A stretch of 34,945 bases of DNA from Deltaproteobacteria bacterium (GTDB lineage Bacteria; SAR324; XYD2-FULL-50-16). The position numbers were made by a program, and so were the translations under genes. The notes beneath the pieces were generated by a model, which was not told where the DNA came from, did no database searches, and saw nothing but the letters and a program-made list of their open reading frames with translations. Shown in pieces: positions 16,588 through 23,918 of this stretch; the first letter of the stretch is position 1, and the number at the start of each line of letters is the position of its first letter. The stretch covers positions 1 through 34,945 of the forward strand of contig JAOUME010000014.1 of NCBI GenBank assembly GCA_029881655.1, written 5' to 3'.

Positions 16588-17745
16588 TCAGGGTTGGTTT
16601 AAGGGCAACTGCTCCTGGTAGACGGGATAGAAAATGGGCTCCTTGTTTTCATAGCCGATCCGCTTGCGCCGGCCCTCGTCCAGCAGGTGGTAGGTCACCA
16701 GCACCTCCAGCCGGTCGTACCTGGCCCGCTCGGCATCACTCACCTCGAAGCGGAAGCTCCGGGTCTGGTTATAAAGCAGCCGCGTATCTTCAAGCTCGAT
16801 AATGAAAGGCCGCCACATGAAGCGCCGCTTGAGTTTCCAGCTCTCCTGCCGCCCCGGATTGCCCTGGCGGTCCACCAGCCTCATGCTTAAGGTCAGGTGC
16901 CTGTCCGGCGTGCCGGTCGGCAGGGCATGCGCCGCCTTGATATTGGTCAGGCTCGCCGTGATGGCTTGGCCCCCCCGGGTTTGCTCCCGGCTGAGTTCGA
17001 CCTTGAGGGACTCCTTGACGCTGGGTGGATGATGGCCACCCCGGAAGAGATGCCTTCCGACTTGACGGCTCGGGAAGCCTTCGACCAGCGGCCTCTCGGT
17101 CTTGGGCAGGTGGCAGCTCACGCAATCGGCCTTCTGGCCTCCCTGCCTGATTTCCATGACCGTGCCGCAGGGCGGAATCTTGAAGAAGACGTCCCACCGG
17201 TCATTGGTGACCTGATGGCATTGCCGGCAGCTGTAGATGCCCTCCGCCATCTCCGGGACCGCCCGGACGGCGTGGGGCGCGTCGGGTCTCTCGATCGGGC
17301 CGATGATCCTGCCGTCCCGGACGTGGCAGACCGCGCAGGTCACTCCCTCCTGTTGCAAGGCTCGGTCGAAGTCGGGGTTCGGCTTTAAGATGGGATCGAA
17401 GCGCTCGGAATCCCGAAACCCCAGCACCAGGTTCTCCTGCTGATTCTCCAGCGGTATATGGCAGTTAAGGCAGATCTGCTGGGAGCCATCGAAGGCGAAG
17501 TCCACCTGATAATAAGGGTCGGTCCAGGCTTTGGCGTGCATGCTCTTAGACCACTCTTCATAAATCGCCTGATGGCAGGAGCCGCAATAACTCGCGCTGA
17601 GCGATTCGATTCCCTCGGGCATTTCAACCTTCATCGGTAGGGCAAAGCGGTCTTCCACCACAAAGATGTTCATTGGGCGAAAGAACCTCCAACCGAAAAA
17701 AGCGATCAGACACAAGGCCAGTACCAGCCATAGCTTCTTTTTCAT
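16588..17745 (-). CDS. Membrane-anchored pentaheme cytochrome c
   Basis: Periplasmic electron-transfer protein of 385 residues. An uncleaved signal or membrane anchor (about residues 3-20) precedes five CxxCH sites: CGSCH (54-58), CLNCH (92-96), CAVCH (137-141), CRQCH (173-177) and CVSCH (208-212), spaced in the style of cytochrome c554-type multiheme domains. The last 150 residues carry no heme site and have a beta-sandwich character with the family phrase HALPTGTPDRHLTLSMRL. It follows the TVP38-rhodanese gene by 57 bases on the same strand, probably one operon. GC-rich composition and the inverted repeats suggest acquisition by transfer. The redox partner is not evident. Confidence 0.9.
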   Translation of the reverse strand: MKKKLWLVLALCLIAFFGWRFFRPMNIFVVEDRFALPMKVEMPEGIESLSASYCGSCHQAIYEEWSKSMHAKAWTDPYYQVDFAFDGSQQICLNCHIPLENQQENLVLGFRDSERFDPILKPNPDFDRALQQEGVTCAVCHVRDGRIIGPIERPDAPHAVRAVPEMAEGIYSCRQCHQVTNDRWDVFFKIPPCGTVMEIRQGGQKADCVSCHLPKTERPLVEGFPSRQVGRHLFRGGHHPPSVKESLKVELSREQTRGGQAITASLTNIKAAHALPTGTPDRHLTLSMRLVDRQGNPGRQESWKLKRRFMWRPFIIELEDTRLLYNQTRSFRFEVSDAERARYDRLEVLVTYHLLDEGRRKRIGYENKEPIFYPVYQEQLPLNQP

Positions 17746-17802
17746 GCTCTCTCCATATCGCGAGTCAATAGCGCTCGGAACATCCGGCTCGTCTCCTATG
17801 GT

Positions 17803-18792
17803 TTATGCGGGGTCTTCCTGGTTTGAGCGCAAGGAAAAGCCCTTTTCGCTCCATTGCTTTATGCCTCCATCCACGACGGCAACTTTTTGGAATCCTTCCT
17901 TCCTAAGTAGTTCATAGGCTTTGAAGGATCGAATCGAGGTGGTACAGATCAAAGCGATGGGTTCCTCCTTATAGCCTAAAAGCCCGTCCATGCTCTCTCG
18001 CAGCCGGGCCAGCGGGATGTTTTGCCCTTGTGGAATGAAGCCTCTGGAGCGGTAGTCCTCCTCATCTCGAAGATCCACTAGCAACAATTCGGATCCACTT
18101 AGGCCTTCTTTCAACTCCTCCACGCTCATCATGGCGGGCTTGCTACTTTTGCGAGCGAGATAGAGCTTGGGGAGATAGATCACCAGCGCCAACAATCCCA
18201 AGGCCAGCAACGCCTGAGGTCCGATTTGCGCCAGATTGTCCTGCCCGGCCAGAGCATTTTTGCCGACCACCCCGATATAGGTATAGACAAAGGCGCCCGG
18301 AAGCATGGCCAGATAGGTCACAGCCAGATAGGTCCAAAAGCGGATGCGGGTCAAACCGAGAGCGTAGTTGAGCAGATTGAAGGGGAACAGGGGGATCAGC
18401 CGCACGAAGGCGACGAATTGCCAGCCTTCCCGCTCCACGCCCTGTTTCAACTGGGCCAGCCTTCCCCGGGTTTTGGATTCCACCCAGTCTCCAAGAAGGT
18501 GTCTGGCCGCGAGAAAGGAAAGCCCCGCTCCCACGGTGGCTCCGGTGAGATTGTAAAAGGTGCCGGGGCCCAGGCCGAAGACCGCCCCGCCGGCCAGGGT
18601 GAGCAGGGAGCCCGGCAGAAACAGCAAGGTCGCCAAAGCGTAAAGCCCCATAAACAGAAAAGGCCCGGCCCAGCCAAAGCCTTCCACCCAGGCCCGCAAA
18701 TCAAATGAGGCAAACGCCTGACGGTTCAGCAGAGTCCAGGCGATTCCAGCCAATATCAGCGCGGCGACAACCAGCCTTATAAGCTTCTTCAG
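17803..18792 (-). CDS. TVP38/TMEM64 (DedA-like) membrane protein fused to a rhodanese domain
   Basis: The N-terminal ~210 residues form a SNARE-associated TVP38/TMEM64 domain: several hydrophobic helices, LPGSLLTLAGGAVFG, then the signature FVRLIPLFPFNLLNYALGLT. The C-terminal ~110 residues are a rhodanese (LLVDLRDEEDY, RGFIPQGQNIPLARL, ALICTTSIRS with the active cysteine, VDGGIKQW). Fusion suggests membrane-linked sulfur or redox handling, alongside the adjacent cytochrome. The start is unclear. No ATG fits; TTG 18753 lacks a Shine-Dalgarno sequence, whereas a perfect AAGGAGG sits 4 bases before an in-frame CTG at 18792 that restores a natural N-terminus (LKKLIRLVVAALILAGIAW). I annotate from CTG, with moderate confidence in that choice. 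Confidence 0.85.
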   Translation of the reverse strand: MKKLIRLVVAALILAGIAWTLLNRQAFASFDLRAWVEGFGWAGPFLFMGLYALATLLFLPGSLLTLAGGAVFGLGPGTFYNLTGATVGAGLSFLAARHLLGDWVESKTRGRLAQLKQGVEREGWQFVAFVRLIPLFPFNLLNYALGLTRIRFWTYLAVTYLAMLPGAFVYTYIGVVGKNALAGQDNLAQIGPQALLALGLLALVIYLPKLYLARKSSKPAMMSVEELKEGLSGSELLLVDLRDEEDYRSRGFIPQGQNIPLARLRESMDGLLGYKEEPIALICTTSIRSFKAYELLRKEGFQKVAVVDGGIKQWSEKGFSLRSNQEDPA

Positions 18793-19442
18793 ACATCCTC
18801 CTTGGAACGGTGGTTGAAAGTTTATCGCTCAATCCCTGGTAGGGCCGGCCGGGTTGAAAGAGCGATGAATCCGGCTCGGTCAAGACCGCCACCAGGCATA
18901 AATCCTGCTGTCAAGCCCCAAACGCAAGCGCATTGTACTTAAAAGGTTAATGGATGGCGCGGCTGGAGTCAAGCGGGCAATCTTAAGCGGAGCTTCCGGC
19001 CAGCGGAGGTCAGGCGAGGTTTGGCCCGGCGGGGGCTGGAGAATCGGCCAGGCTCAAACCGATTTCGGAGCCAAACGGGGCTCTGGTTATGGCCTAGGCC
19101 GTGAAACATCAGGTCGCGCAAACTACCCCTGTTTTCGGGTACCCGTTTTTACAACCAGTTGAAATAAAAGGGAAATTGAGGTCGATTTCTTTTGGAAAAC
19201 GGAGGCCAAAAAATGTTTCACGGAAAGGAAGGATAAAAGACGATGATTTCAAATAGCTGATATAAAAGGTATTAATAATGATTGGATTAGAGGGTGGAAT
19301 AGGGCCGCTCTATCGGATTTTACCCCTTCAACGCGCAAATAAGCGAAGATTTATCTACGATTGAATCCCGCCGCTTAATTGAGGCGGAATATCACGAATC
19401 GAATTATGACGGAAATAAATTAGAGGGGATGTTTCTAACCGG
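18793..19442. other. Gap with the right MITE-like copy and a decayed frame
   Basis: The first 300 bases are GC-rich with no recognisable gene. The right inverted element is at 19099-19223. From 19303 a frame stays open to 19518 without a usable early start (QISEDLSTIESRRLIEAEYH then YDGNKLEGMFLTGW) and looks like coding debris; I cannot assign it. Confidence 0.4.
19099..19223 (-). repeat. MITE-like element, right inverted copy
   Basis: A 125-bp unit with ends CCGTGAAACAT (19099-19109) and ATGTTTCACGG (19213-19223), inverted relative to 16433-16556. The inner part has a perfect palindrome CGGGTACCCG near 19136-19145. Outward similarity to the left copy continues to about 19260. Confidence 0.8.
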
Positions 19443-19500
19443 CTGGAAATTTTGGAGCGAGAAACCGGATTCGAACCGGCGACCCCAACCTTGGCAAGGT
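19443..19500 (-). repeat. attL-type 58-bp direct repeat with partial tRNA-Gly
   Basis: Bases 19443-19500 equal 23306-23363 exactly. The repeat holds the 3' 48 bases of tRNA-Gly (CCA end, T-arm and most of the anticodon arm) plus 10 bases beyond the CCA. After 19500 the tRNA sequence breaks off. This is the signature left when an element integrates into a tRNA gene. Confidence 0.9.
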
Positions 19501-19805
19501 AGGATTAACCAACATTAATTTTGACAAAAAACATGTAAAACCAGTATGGTAATGGTTTTGCGCGACTTTTAATCAACGCAGGATTTCAGTCTCAAATCCC
19601 TTCGAAACCCCCTGAAATGCGCAACTATACGTCTCGGTTTGTCACCATTCTGTCACCAAAAAAGGATTGAATGGGTGGGGAATGATTTTACACTAGCTAT
19701 GGAGAAAGGAAAATACTATTGATTTTGGAAGATATATTGCCATGCTTCCTTCCACAACTAATAAGTTACCCTGGACCCAGATATATCTCGGTTTGTTTCT
19801 AATTT
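19501..19805. other. Left-end non-coding region of the island
   Basis: About 305 bases without a gene. It holds two TGTCACC direct repeats at 19640-19646 and 19651-19657, 11 bases apart (about one helical turn), which may be arm-type recombinase binding sites or transcription factor sites. Confidence 0.45.
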
Positions 19806-20984
19806 TTATTTCGAGTCAACAGATGGAAATTTGAAATGGATTGGGGGCTTTTCCTTGATAGATATTTCAATAAAATATTGAATCGATAGAATTAAATGTA
19901 CTTCGTCGATTTTTGATTCATCTAATCGATTTTCTATATTTGGGAAAAGTTCAGGATCAAATGGACAATTTCGATTGACATCAACTAAGGCAGTATCAAA
20001 AAGAAGTCCTTCAGCTTGGCCATAGTTATCATCAAGCAAATAGACCTTTAAAGTTTTACCATTGGGAGTTTTGCAAGTTCCTAGTAAATTATTGTTCCCC
20101 GGTTGTGATTCGAAGCCGATACAATGGGGATTATTAAAAAACTCTTCTTTTTGACGCCACCATAAGTTTGTGAAGATTACCGGGTTTTCTAAGTTAAGCC
20201 TGTCAACTTGGTCAAATAGCTGGTTTATTTCACTAAGGGTTCCAATCTCTTCAGACTTGGAAAGTAAGTTGTGTAAAATTATACTTTCTTCTTCACCAAC
20301 CATCTGTTTAGCAAATGTGGTTTCAAACATTACATTGTTTGTTAATGTATCTGTAAAAATGCTTTTTGGTATTGAGCGACTTATTGTGATGGGTTTACCA
20401 TTGTTCCCTATGCAAAAATTATAATTCCCTAGAATTTGATTTAGTCGAAGTTCTTTATCGTAACTTTCTTTAATTTGACTGTTAAATACCTCTAAATTTC
20501 TTGTGATGTCTGCCTTTTTTGTGTTTTCTTGGTATTTGTCATTGGCTACATTGTAGCAATCTTTAAACCACTGTAGAGCTGATCCTTTGCCAGGTTTATT
20601 TAATTGATCTTTTAACCATGGCCAATCACTTGCCTCAGTTGGTTCATTTTCACTCTCCAGAATATGTCTAATTGATCCGAAGTCATTTCTTTGGCGAAAT
20701 ATGCCACGAAAGAATTCTGGGTTTTTTTCAATCTGTAAAATAAGGTTACTGTCTAAGCGATATGGGGGTGAATGAACCAAAATAATTGCACTTAGAATAG
20801 TAATGAACCTATGGTAACCAACAAAAAATGTATCTTCTTTATGTTCCTCCCATAAAAGCCAATTATTTTCATATTTTGAAATATGTTTATCTTTCTCAGG
20901 TATAATTAAAGAAACAACATTTTTAGAAAGTTTGGAAACGATTTCTATAAAATCCTGTTCAAAAAATGGAGAAGGTTCAGACAC
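19806..20984 (-). CDS. Hypothetical soluble protein, tRNA-Gly island cargo
   Basis: I do not recognise this 392-residue protein. It has no signal peptide or membrane helix and is acidic to neutral, rich in Asn, Glu, Phe and Ile. The N-terminal half looks helical (DFIEIVSKLSKNVVSLIIPE, KYENNWLLWEEHKEDTFFVG); a WLKD and LQWFKDCYNVANDKYQEN segment follows. The C-terminal third looks beta-rich (CIGFESQPGNNNLLGTCK, TLKVYLLDDNYG, GLLFDTALVDVNRNCPFD) and ends in HLILSIQYFIEISIKEK. It starts 63 bases after the upstream membrane-protein gene on the same strand, so they are probably co-transcribed. Its AT-rich composition and location suggest a mobile accessory function such as defence, but no domain proves that. 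Confidence 0.75.
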   Translation of the reverse strand: MSEPSPFFEQDFIEIVSKLSKNVVSLIIPEKDKHISKYENNWLLWEEHKEDTFFVGYHRFITILSAIILVHSPPYRLDSNLILQIEKNPEFFRGIFRQRNDFGSIRHILESENEPTEASDWPWLKDQLNKPGKGSALQWFKDCYNVANDKYQENTKKADITRNLEVFNSQIKESYDKELRLNQILGNYNFCIGNNGKPITISRSIPKSIFTDTLTNNVMFETTFAKQMVGEEESIILHNLLSKSEEIGTLSEINQLFDQVDRLNLENPVIFTNLWWRQKEEFFNNPHCIGFESQPGNNNLLGTCKTPNGKTLKVYLLDDNYGQAEGLLFDTALVDVNRNCPFDPELFPNIENRLDESKIDEVHLILSIQYFIEISIKEKPPIHFKFPSVDSK

Positions 20985-21047
20985 TTCTTGTTCTCTTGCG
21001 TTGCTCTTCCACTCTTTATGTTTCTTATAAGCCCGCTGAAGATAAAT

Positions 21048-22742
21048 TTATCCTAACCCAATTAGACTTTTCTGGACACCTGATTCTATAGCTTGTGGAT
21101 AATTGTTAAACTGTTGTAAAACTAAATTGAAAGAATTCTGATCACTATATTTTAAAGCGTAGAAACCAAAATCTTGTAGTGATTTAAAAAGCCGAGGGAT
21201 CGATATTTTTTCAAAATAATTTTTTTTATCAACAGAGGGGAACTCATTATCTAAAGTGTGCCCGATACCCCACAATAAAGACCCAATGCGTTGGATTTGC
21301 AATCTAACAACATCAGTTCCACGAGTTGTCCTCAGTTCTTGTTGGAGAAGGTAGTAAGCTTGAGTTGAAAATAAGTCAATAATTGAGACCAATGCAGACT
21401 CACATTGCTTATCATAAATCAACAGTGCCAATATTCTTTGTTGAAGATTTGCTAAAATGACCACACTTGAAAGATCAATAGGTGTTCGATCCAATGCTTT
21501 AAAATAAGCTTCTACAATAAAATCGAAGATCAGATCACGATAGTCTATGTAATGGTCATCAAAGTAGGATTGGGAGTAGTGGTAATTAACATAATTAGAT
21601 TTCTCTAAAAGTATCATAATCTGCTCCTCTAATTGATGAGGTAAAGCTAAGGTCTCATTTTGAAGAGTATATCTGATCAATTCTTCTAACCTTCTGACTA
21701 ATGCTGGAGCTGGAAAGCGTCCCGGTTTAATTGTAACACATTTTTTTAAATTTCTTTTCAAATCTTCTTCTTGTGAAAACATAGGTTTCCATTGCTTTGG
21801 AATATACACAGCAACCAATAAGTCTCCAAAACGGCAATCTTTATTTTCACCAACATTGATTTCGATGAAAGAAGGTTTTTGTTCATCTTCCTCTAAATAA
21901 TTATTCCAAAATTGTTTCACTTTTTCATCGATTTCTTTTATTCGTCCGGAATCAATCGATGAAATAAAACCATTATCTTCAGCCCTTATTTTTATTATTC
22001 GAAAATCCGGTAAAGGGTTGTACCATGTAGTGACTTGTTTTTTTGAGAATTGTGTTGTGTTGCTTTTAAGGAAACGATCCATCGAAGTCACATGATCTTT
22101 AAGGACCTTATATCTTTCCAAATCTTGAATCTCATAAAAATATACAATCCGAAGGATACGTATAAATAAGATCAAAGTAGATAAGATAGAAAAAAAGGGA
22201 ATTAATATTGAAACCTTTTCATCACTAACTAATCCAAGATAACCCATTGTTGTGCTGAGAATTATTGATATTGGTACTGCCCAAGAATAATGGAGGTACA
22301 ATTCCCACTTTGGAATAAGTTCATTAACAGATTTTGAACGAGTTTCAAGAATTAGAATGATTAATGGAAATAATATTGATAAAGATGTAGCAGCAATAGC
22401 TATATAATTAGTTTTACTAACTATCTCTTTAGAATGTGTAAAATCGGTGATCCAACTATGAGAGCTAACGACTTCGAGCAGATGTAATGCAAATGGCCAA
22501 AGAAACAACCAAAAGAAAAAAGTTGACCAATGTGGGGCTGTCAACCGCCTCCCAGTAGCTTTTGCCCAATACCAAAGACTTACGTTTGTGCTGAAAGGTT
22601 CAGTTTCATATATTGCAAATGATAGAAAACTTAAAATAAAAAGGATGTAGGTTAAGTATATTGAATAATCATAAAACCAAAATAATCCCCCAAGTATAAT
22701 CAAAAATACTGGAAATATCCAACTAAACCATTTTTCATCCAT
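21048..22742 (-). CDS. Hypothetical multi-pass membrane protein, tRNA-Gly island cargo
   Basis: I do not recognise this 564-residue protein. The first ~205 residues hold about six hydrophobic segments (near 6-24, 28-46, 72-92, 110-135, 150-172 and 177-198). A charged linker follows (RIVYFYEIQDLERYKVLKDH), then a cytoplasmic region of about 340 residues. That region is mostly helical in its last half (PHQLEEQIMILLEKSNY ... YRDLIFDFIVEAYFKALDRT ... LALLIYDKQCESALVSIIDL). No nuclease, ATPase or protease motif is visible. The tail repeatedly alternates Leu, Ile and Asp/Glu as in helical repeats. It precedes the soluble gene at 19806 by 63 bases; the pair is the sole cargo of the island. Confidence 0.78.
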   Translation of the reverse strand: MDEKWFSWIFPVFLIILGGLFWFYDYSIYLTYILFILSFLSFAIYETEPFSTNVSLWYWAKATGRRLTAPHWSTFFFWLFLWPFALHLLEVVSSHSWITDFTHSKEIVSKTNYIAIAATSLSILFPLIILILETRSKSVNELIPKWELYLHYSWAVPISIILSTTMGYLGLVSDEKVSILIPFFSILSTLILFIRILRIVYFYEIQDLERYKVLKDHVTSMDRFLKSNTTQFSKKQVTTWYNPLPDFRIIKIRAEDNGFISSIDSGRIKEIDEKVKQFWNNYLEEDEQKPSFIEINVGENKDCRFGDLLVAVYIPKQWKPMFSQEEDLKRNLKKCVTIKPGRFPAPALVRRLEELIRYTLQNETLALPHQLEEQIMILLEKSNYVNYHYSQSYFDDHYIDYRDLIFDFIVEAYFKALDRTPIDLSSVVILANLQQRILALLIYDKQCESALVSIIDLFSTQAYYLLQQELRTTRGTDVVRLQIQRIGSLLWGIGHTLDNEFPSVDKKNYFEKISIPRLFKSLQDFGFYALKYSDQNSFNLVLQQFNNYPQAIESGVQKSLIGLG

Positions 22743-23112
22743 AAATATGTTTTTAAAAAAGATTGAAATTTTTAATAATGATTTCTTGAAAGTTCGATTT
22801 AATTCATTTTTTGATTACAAAAATACTAACATAAATCCGTCAACTTGAAAATGCATTTGTTTTTAATGAGATAGGGGGAATCTCTAAAAAACCGAATATT
22901 GATCTGCTTTTTGGATGTAGAAATATTAAGGACAGAATATCTTGTGACTTCATTCCGATTGATCCAACAGTAGATCACCCTCAATGTAATCTTTTACCGT
23001 TTCCTTACATTTCCTCACGCCAGTCTGCTAAAACTATTGATTTTACGCTCTAATTTAAACAATAGTAGGTCATCAATTCCTCAAAACCTTTCATTATTTT
23101 AAGGAGACAGAG
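22743..23112. other. Non-coding stretch upstream of the island genes
   Basis: About 370 AT-rich bases, probably containing the promoter of the two island genes. A plus-strand frame of about 65 codons without a start (IDLLFGCRNIKDRI then CDFIPIDPTVDHPQC) stops near 23052 and may be coding debris. Confidence 0.4.
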
Positions 23113-23214
23113 ATGACAAAACCAGTCGGTCAAAAAAATCCGTTTACAAAAATACAGGTGAAGGCAATCAAGAAGATTTTACTCGGTGAAAATAACCTGC
23201 GAGTGAATTGCTAA
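23113..23214 (+). pseudogene. Truncated tyrosine recombinase (phage-type integrase) N-terminus
   Basis: An ORF of 33 codons (MTKPVGQKNPFTKIQVKAIK...) with a strong AAGGAGACAG ribosome binding site 6-8 bases upstream. From memory of the family, the N-terminal portion of some tyrosine recombinases reads QVKAIRxILxxExNLRDLALF. Here the match stops right after the NLR and becomes VNC-stop. All catalytic parts (R, H, RHxxH, Y) are absent. It lies about 90 bases from the tRNA-side repeat, where an integrase gene of this type would sit. Confidence 0.55.
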
Positions 23215-23252
23215 GTTGGACTTTGAAACTGTTAATTTGATGGAAAGGATCT

Positions 23253-23274
23253 GTCACAAATGAGGTTTTGTGAC
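23253..23274. repeat. Inverted repeat near the right end of the island
   Basis: GTCACAAA (23253-23260) and TTTGTGAC (23267-23274) are exact inverted repeats 6 bases apart, about 30 bases from the att repeat. The core TGTCAC recurs at the other end of the island (19640, 19651). Confidence 0.5.
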
Positions 23275-23305
23275 GATGATGCGACTTAGGTGTGACTCTA
23301 ACCTA

Positions 23306-23363
23306 CTGGAAATTTTGGAGCGAGAAACCGGATTCGAACCGGCGACCCCAACCTTGGCAAGGT
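23306..23363 (-). repeat. attR-type 58-bp direct repeat within tRNA-Gly
   Basis: Exact copy of 19443-19500. It overlaps the 3' 48 bases of the intact tRNA-Gly and extends 10 bases past its CCA. Confidence 0.9.
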
Positions 23364-23391
23364 TGTGCTCTACCAACTGAGCTATTCTCGC
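23316..23391 (-). tRNA. tRNA-Gly (GCC), island integration site
   Basis: Complete 76-nt cloverleaf on the minus strand: acceptor GCGAGAA/TTCTCGC, anticodon stem with loop TTGCCAA giving GCC, T-arm GGTTCGAATCC, encoded CCA. Its 3' part is duplicated at 19453-19500. Last of a run of six tRNAs on the same strand. Confidence 0.95.
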
Positions 23392-23402
23392 TTCATTTTT
23401 TG

Positions 23403-23488
23403 TGGTACGAGAGGGGAGACTCGAACTCCCACATCGTTAAGATACCAGATCCTAAATCTGGCGCGTCTACCAATTCCGCCACTCTCGC
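23403..23488 (-). tRNA. tRNA-Leu (TAG)
   Basis: 86-nt class II tRNA with a long variable arm (TATCTTAACGATGT region). Anticodon stem CCAGA/TCTGG encloses TTTAGGA with anticodon TAG; acceptor GCGAGAG/CTCTCGT with encoded CCA. Confidence 0.93.
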
Positions 23489-23506
23489 GGCTGTTTTACC
23501 CCATGA

Positions 23507-23583
23507 TGGTGCGCCTGGTAGGATTCGAACCTACGACCTTTGGATTCGAAGTCCACTGCTCTATCCAGCTGAGCTACAAGCGC
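23507..23583 (-). tRNA. tRNA-Arg (TCG)
   Basis: 77-nt cloverleaf; acceptor GCGCTTG pairs with CAGGCGC (one G-T pair), anticodon loop CTTCGAA with TCG, T-arm GGTTCGAATCC, encoded CCA. Confidence 0.93.
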
Positions 23584-23589
23584 GTAGTC

Positions 23590-23666
23590 TGGGGCGAATG
23601 ACGAGGCTTGAACTCGCGACCGCCGGAGCCACAATCCGGTGCTCTACCAACTGAGCTACATCCGCC
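23590..23666 (-). tRNA. tRNA-His (GTG)
   Basis: 77-nt tRNA with the extra G at position -1 opposite the discriminator C, diagnostic for tRNA-His: the 8-bp acceptor GGCGGATG pairs with CATTCGCC. Anticodon stem CCGGA/TCCGG with loop TTGTGGC, anticodon GTG; CCA encoded. Confidence 0.95.
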
Positions 23667-23677
23667 GTAATACGTTC

Positions 23678-23754
23678 TGGTACGCCCGAGAGGATTCGAA
23701 CCTCTGACCTACTGATTAGAAGTCAGTTGCTCTATCCAGCTGAGCTACGGGCGC
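23678..23754 (-). tRNA. tRNA-Arg (TCT)
   Basis: 77-nt cloverleaf; anticodon stem ACTGA/TCAGT encloses CTTCTAA with anticodon TCT. Acceptor GCGCCCG/CGGGCGT with encoded CCA. Second arginine isoacceptor in the cluster. Confidence 0.93.
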
Positions 23755-23785
23755 ATCAGTCACCCATCATTCATCTCACAAGGCC

Positions 23786-23863
<78 letters not shown>

Positions 23864-23918
23864 GATGCCTTATAAACACATATTTGACTGTGTTTTTCGG
23901 GCTGTGTCAACATCAAAA

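Larger units (their letters stand above)
16433..19223. mobile_element. GC-rich cassette bounded by inverted MITE-like copies
   Basis: Two inverted ~125-bp elements enclose about 2.5 kb carrying only the pentaheme cytochrome and TVP38-rhodanese genes. The cargo is visibly more GC-rich than both flanks, whereas the blocks on either side are AT-rich. No transposase lies inside, so mobility would need one in trans. Composite mobilisation is inference from the structure. Confidence 0.55.
19443..23363. mobile_element. tRNA-Gly genomic island (3.9 kb)
   Basis: A region bounded by 58-bp direct repeats, one inside the intact tRNA-Gly. Content: two AT-rich genes of unknown function on the minus strand and a truncated integrase-like ORF. 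No complete integrase, transposase or transfer gene is present, so it appears to be immobilised or mobilised in trans. Paired TGTCACC motifs at the left end and a GTCACAAA inverted repeat at the right end may be recombinase or excisionase sites. Confidence 0.8.

Noticed and set aside
16897-17388. 163-codon plus-strand ORF
   Set aside because: Antisense to the cytochrome gene, in a GC-rich region where long spurious frames are expected; the heme motifs on the minus strand settle the coding strand.
18226-18708. 160-codon plus-strand ORF
   Set aside because: Antisense shadow of the TVP38-rhodanese gene in GC-rich DNA; low-complexity Gln/Gly/His composition.
23292-23654. Overlapping ORFs containing phrases such as SEKPDSNRRP
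   Set aside because: These are translations through tRNA genes, a well-known source of false protein calls; the cloverleafs explain the sequence.
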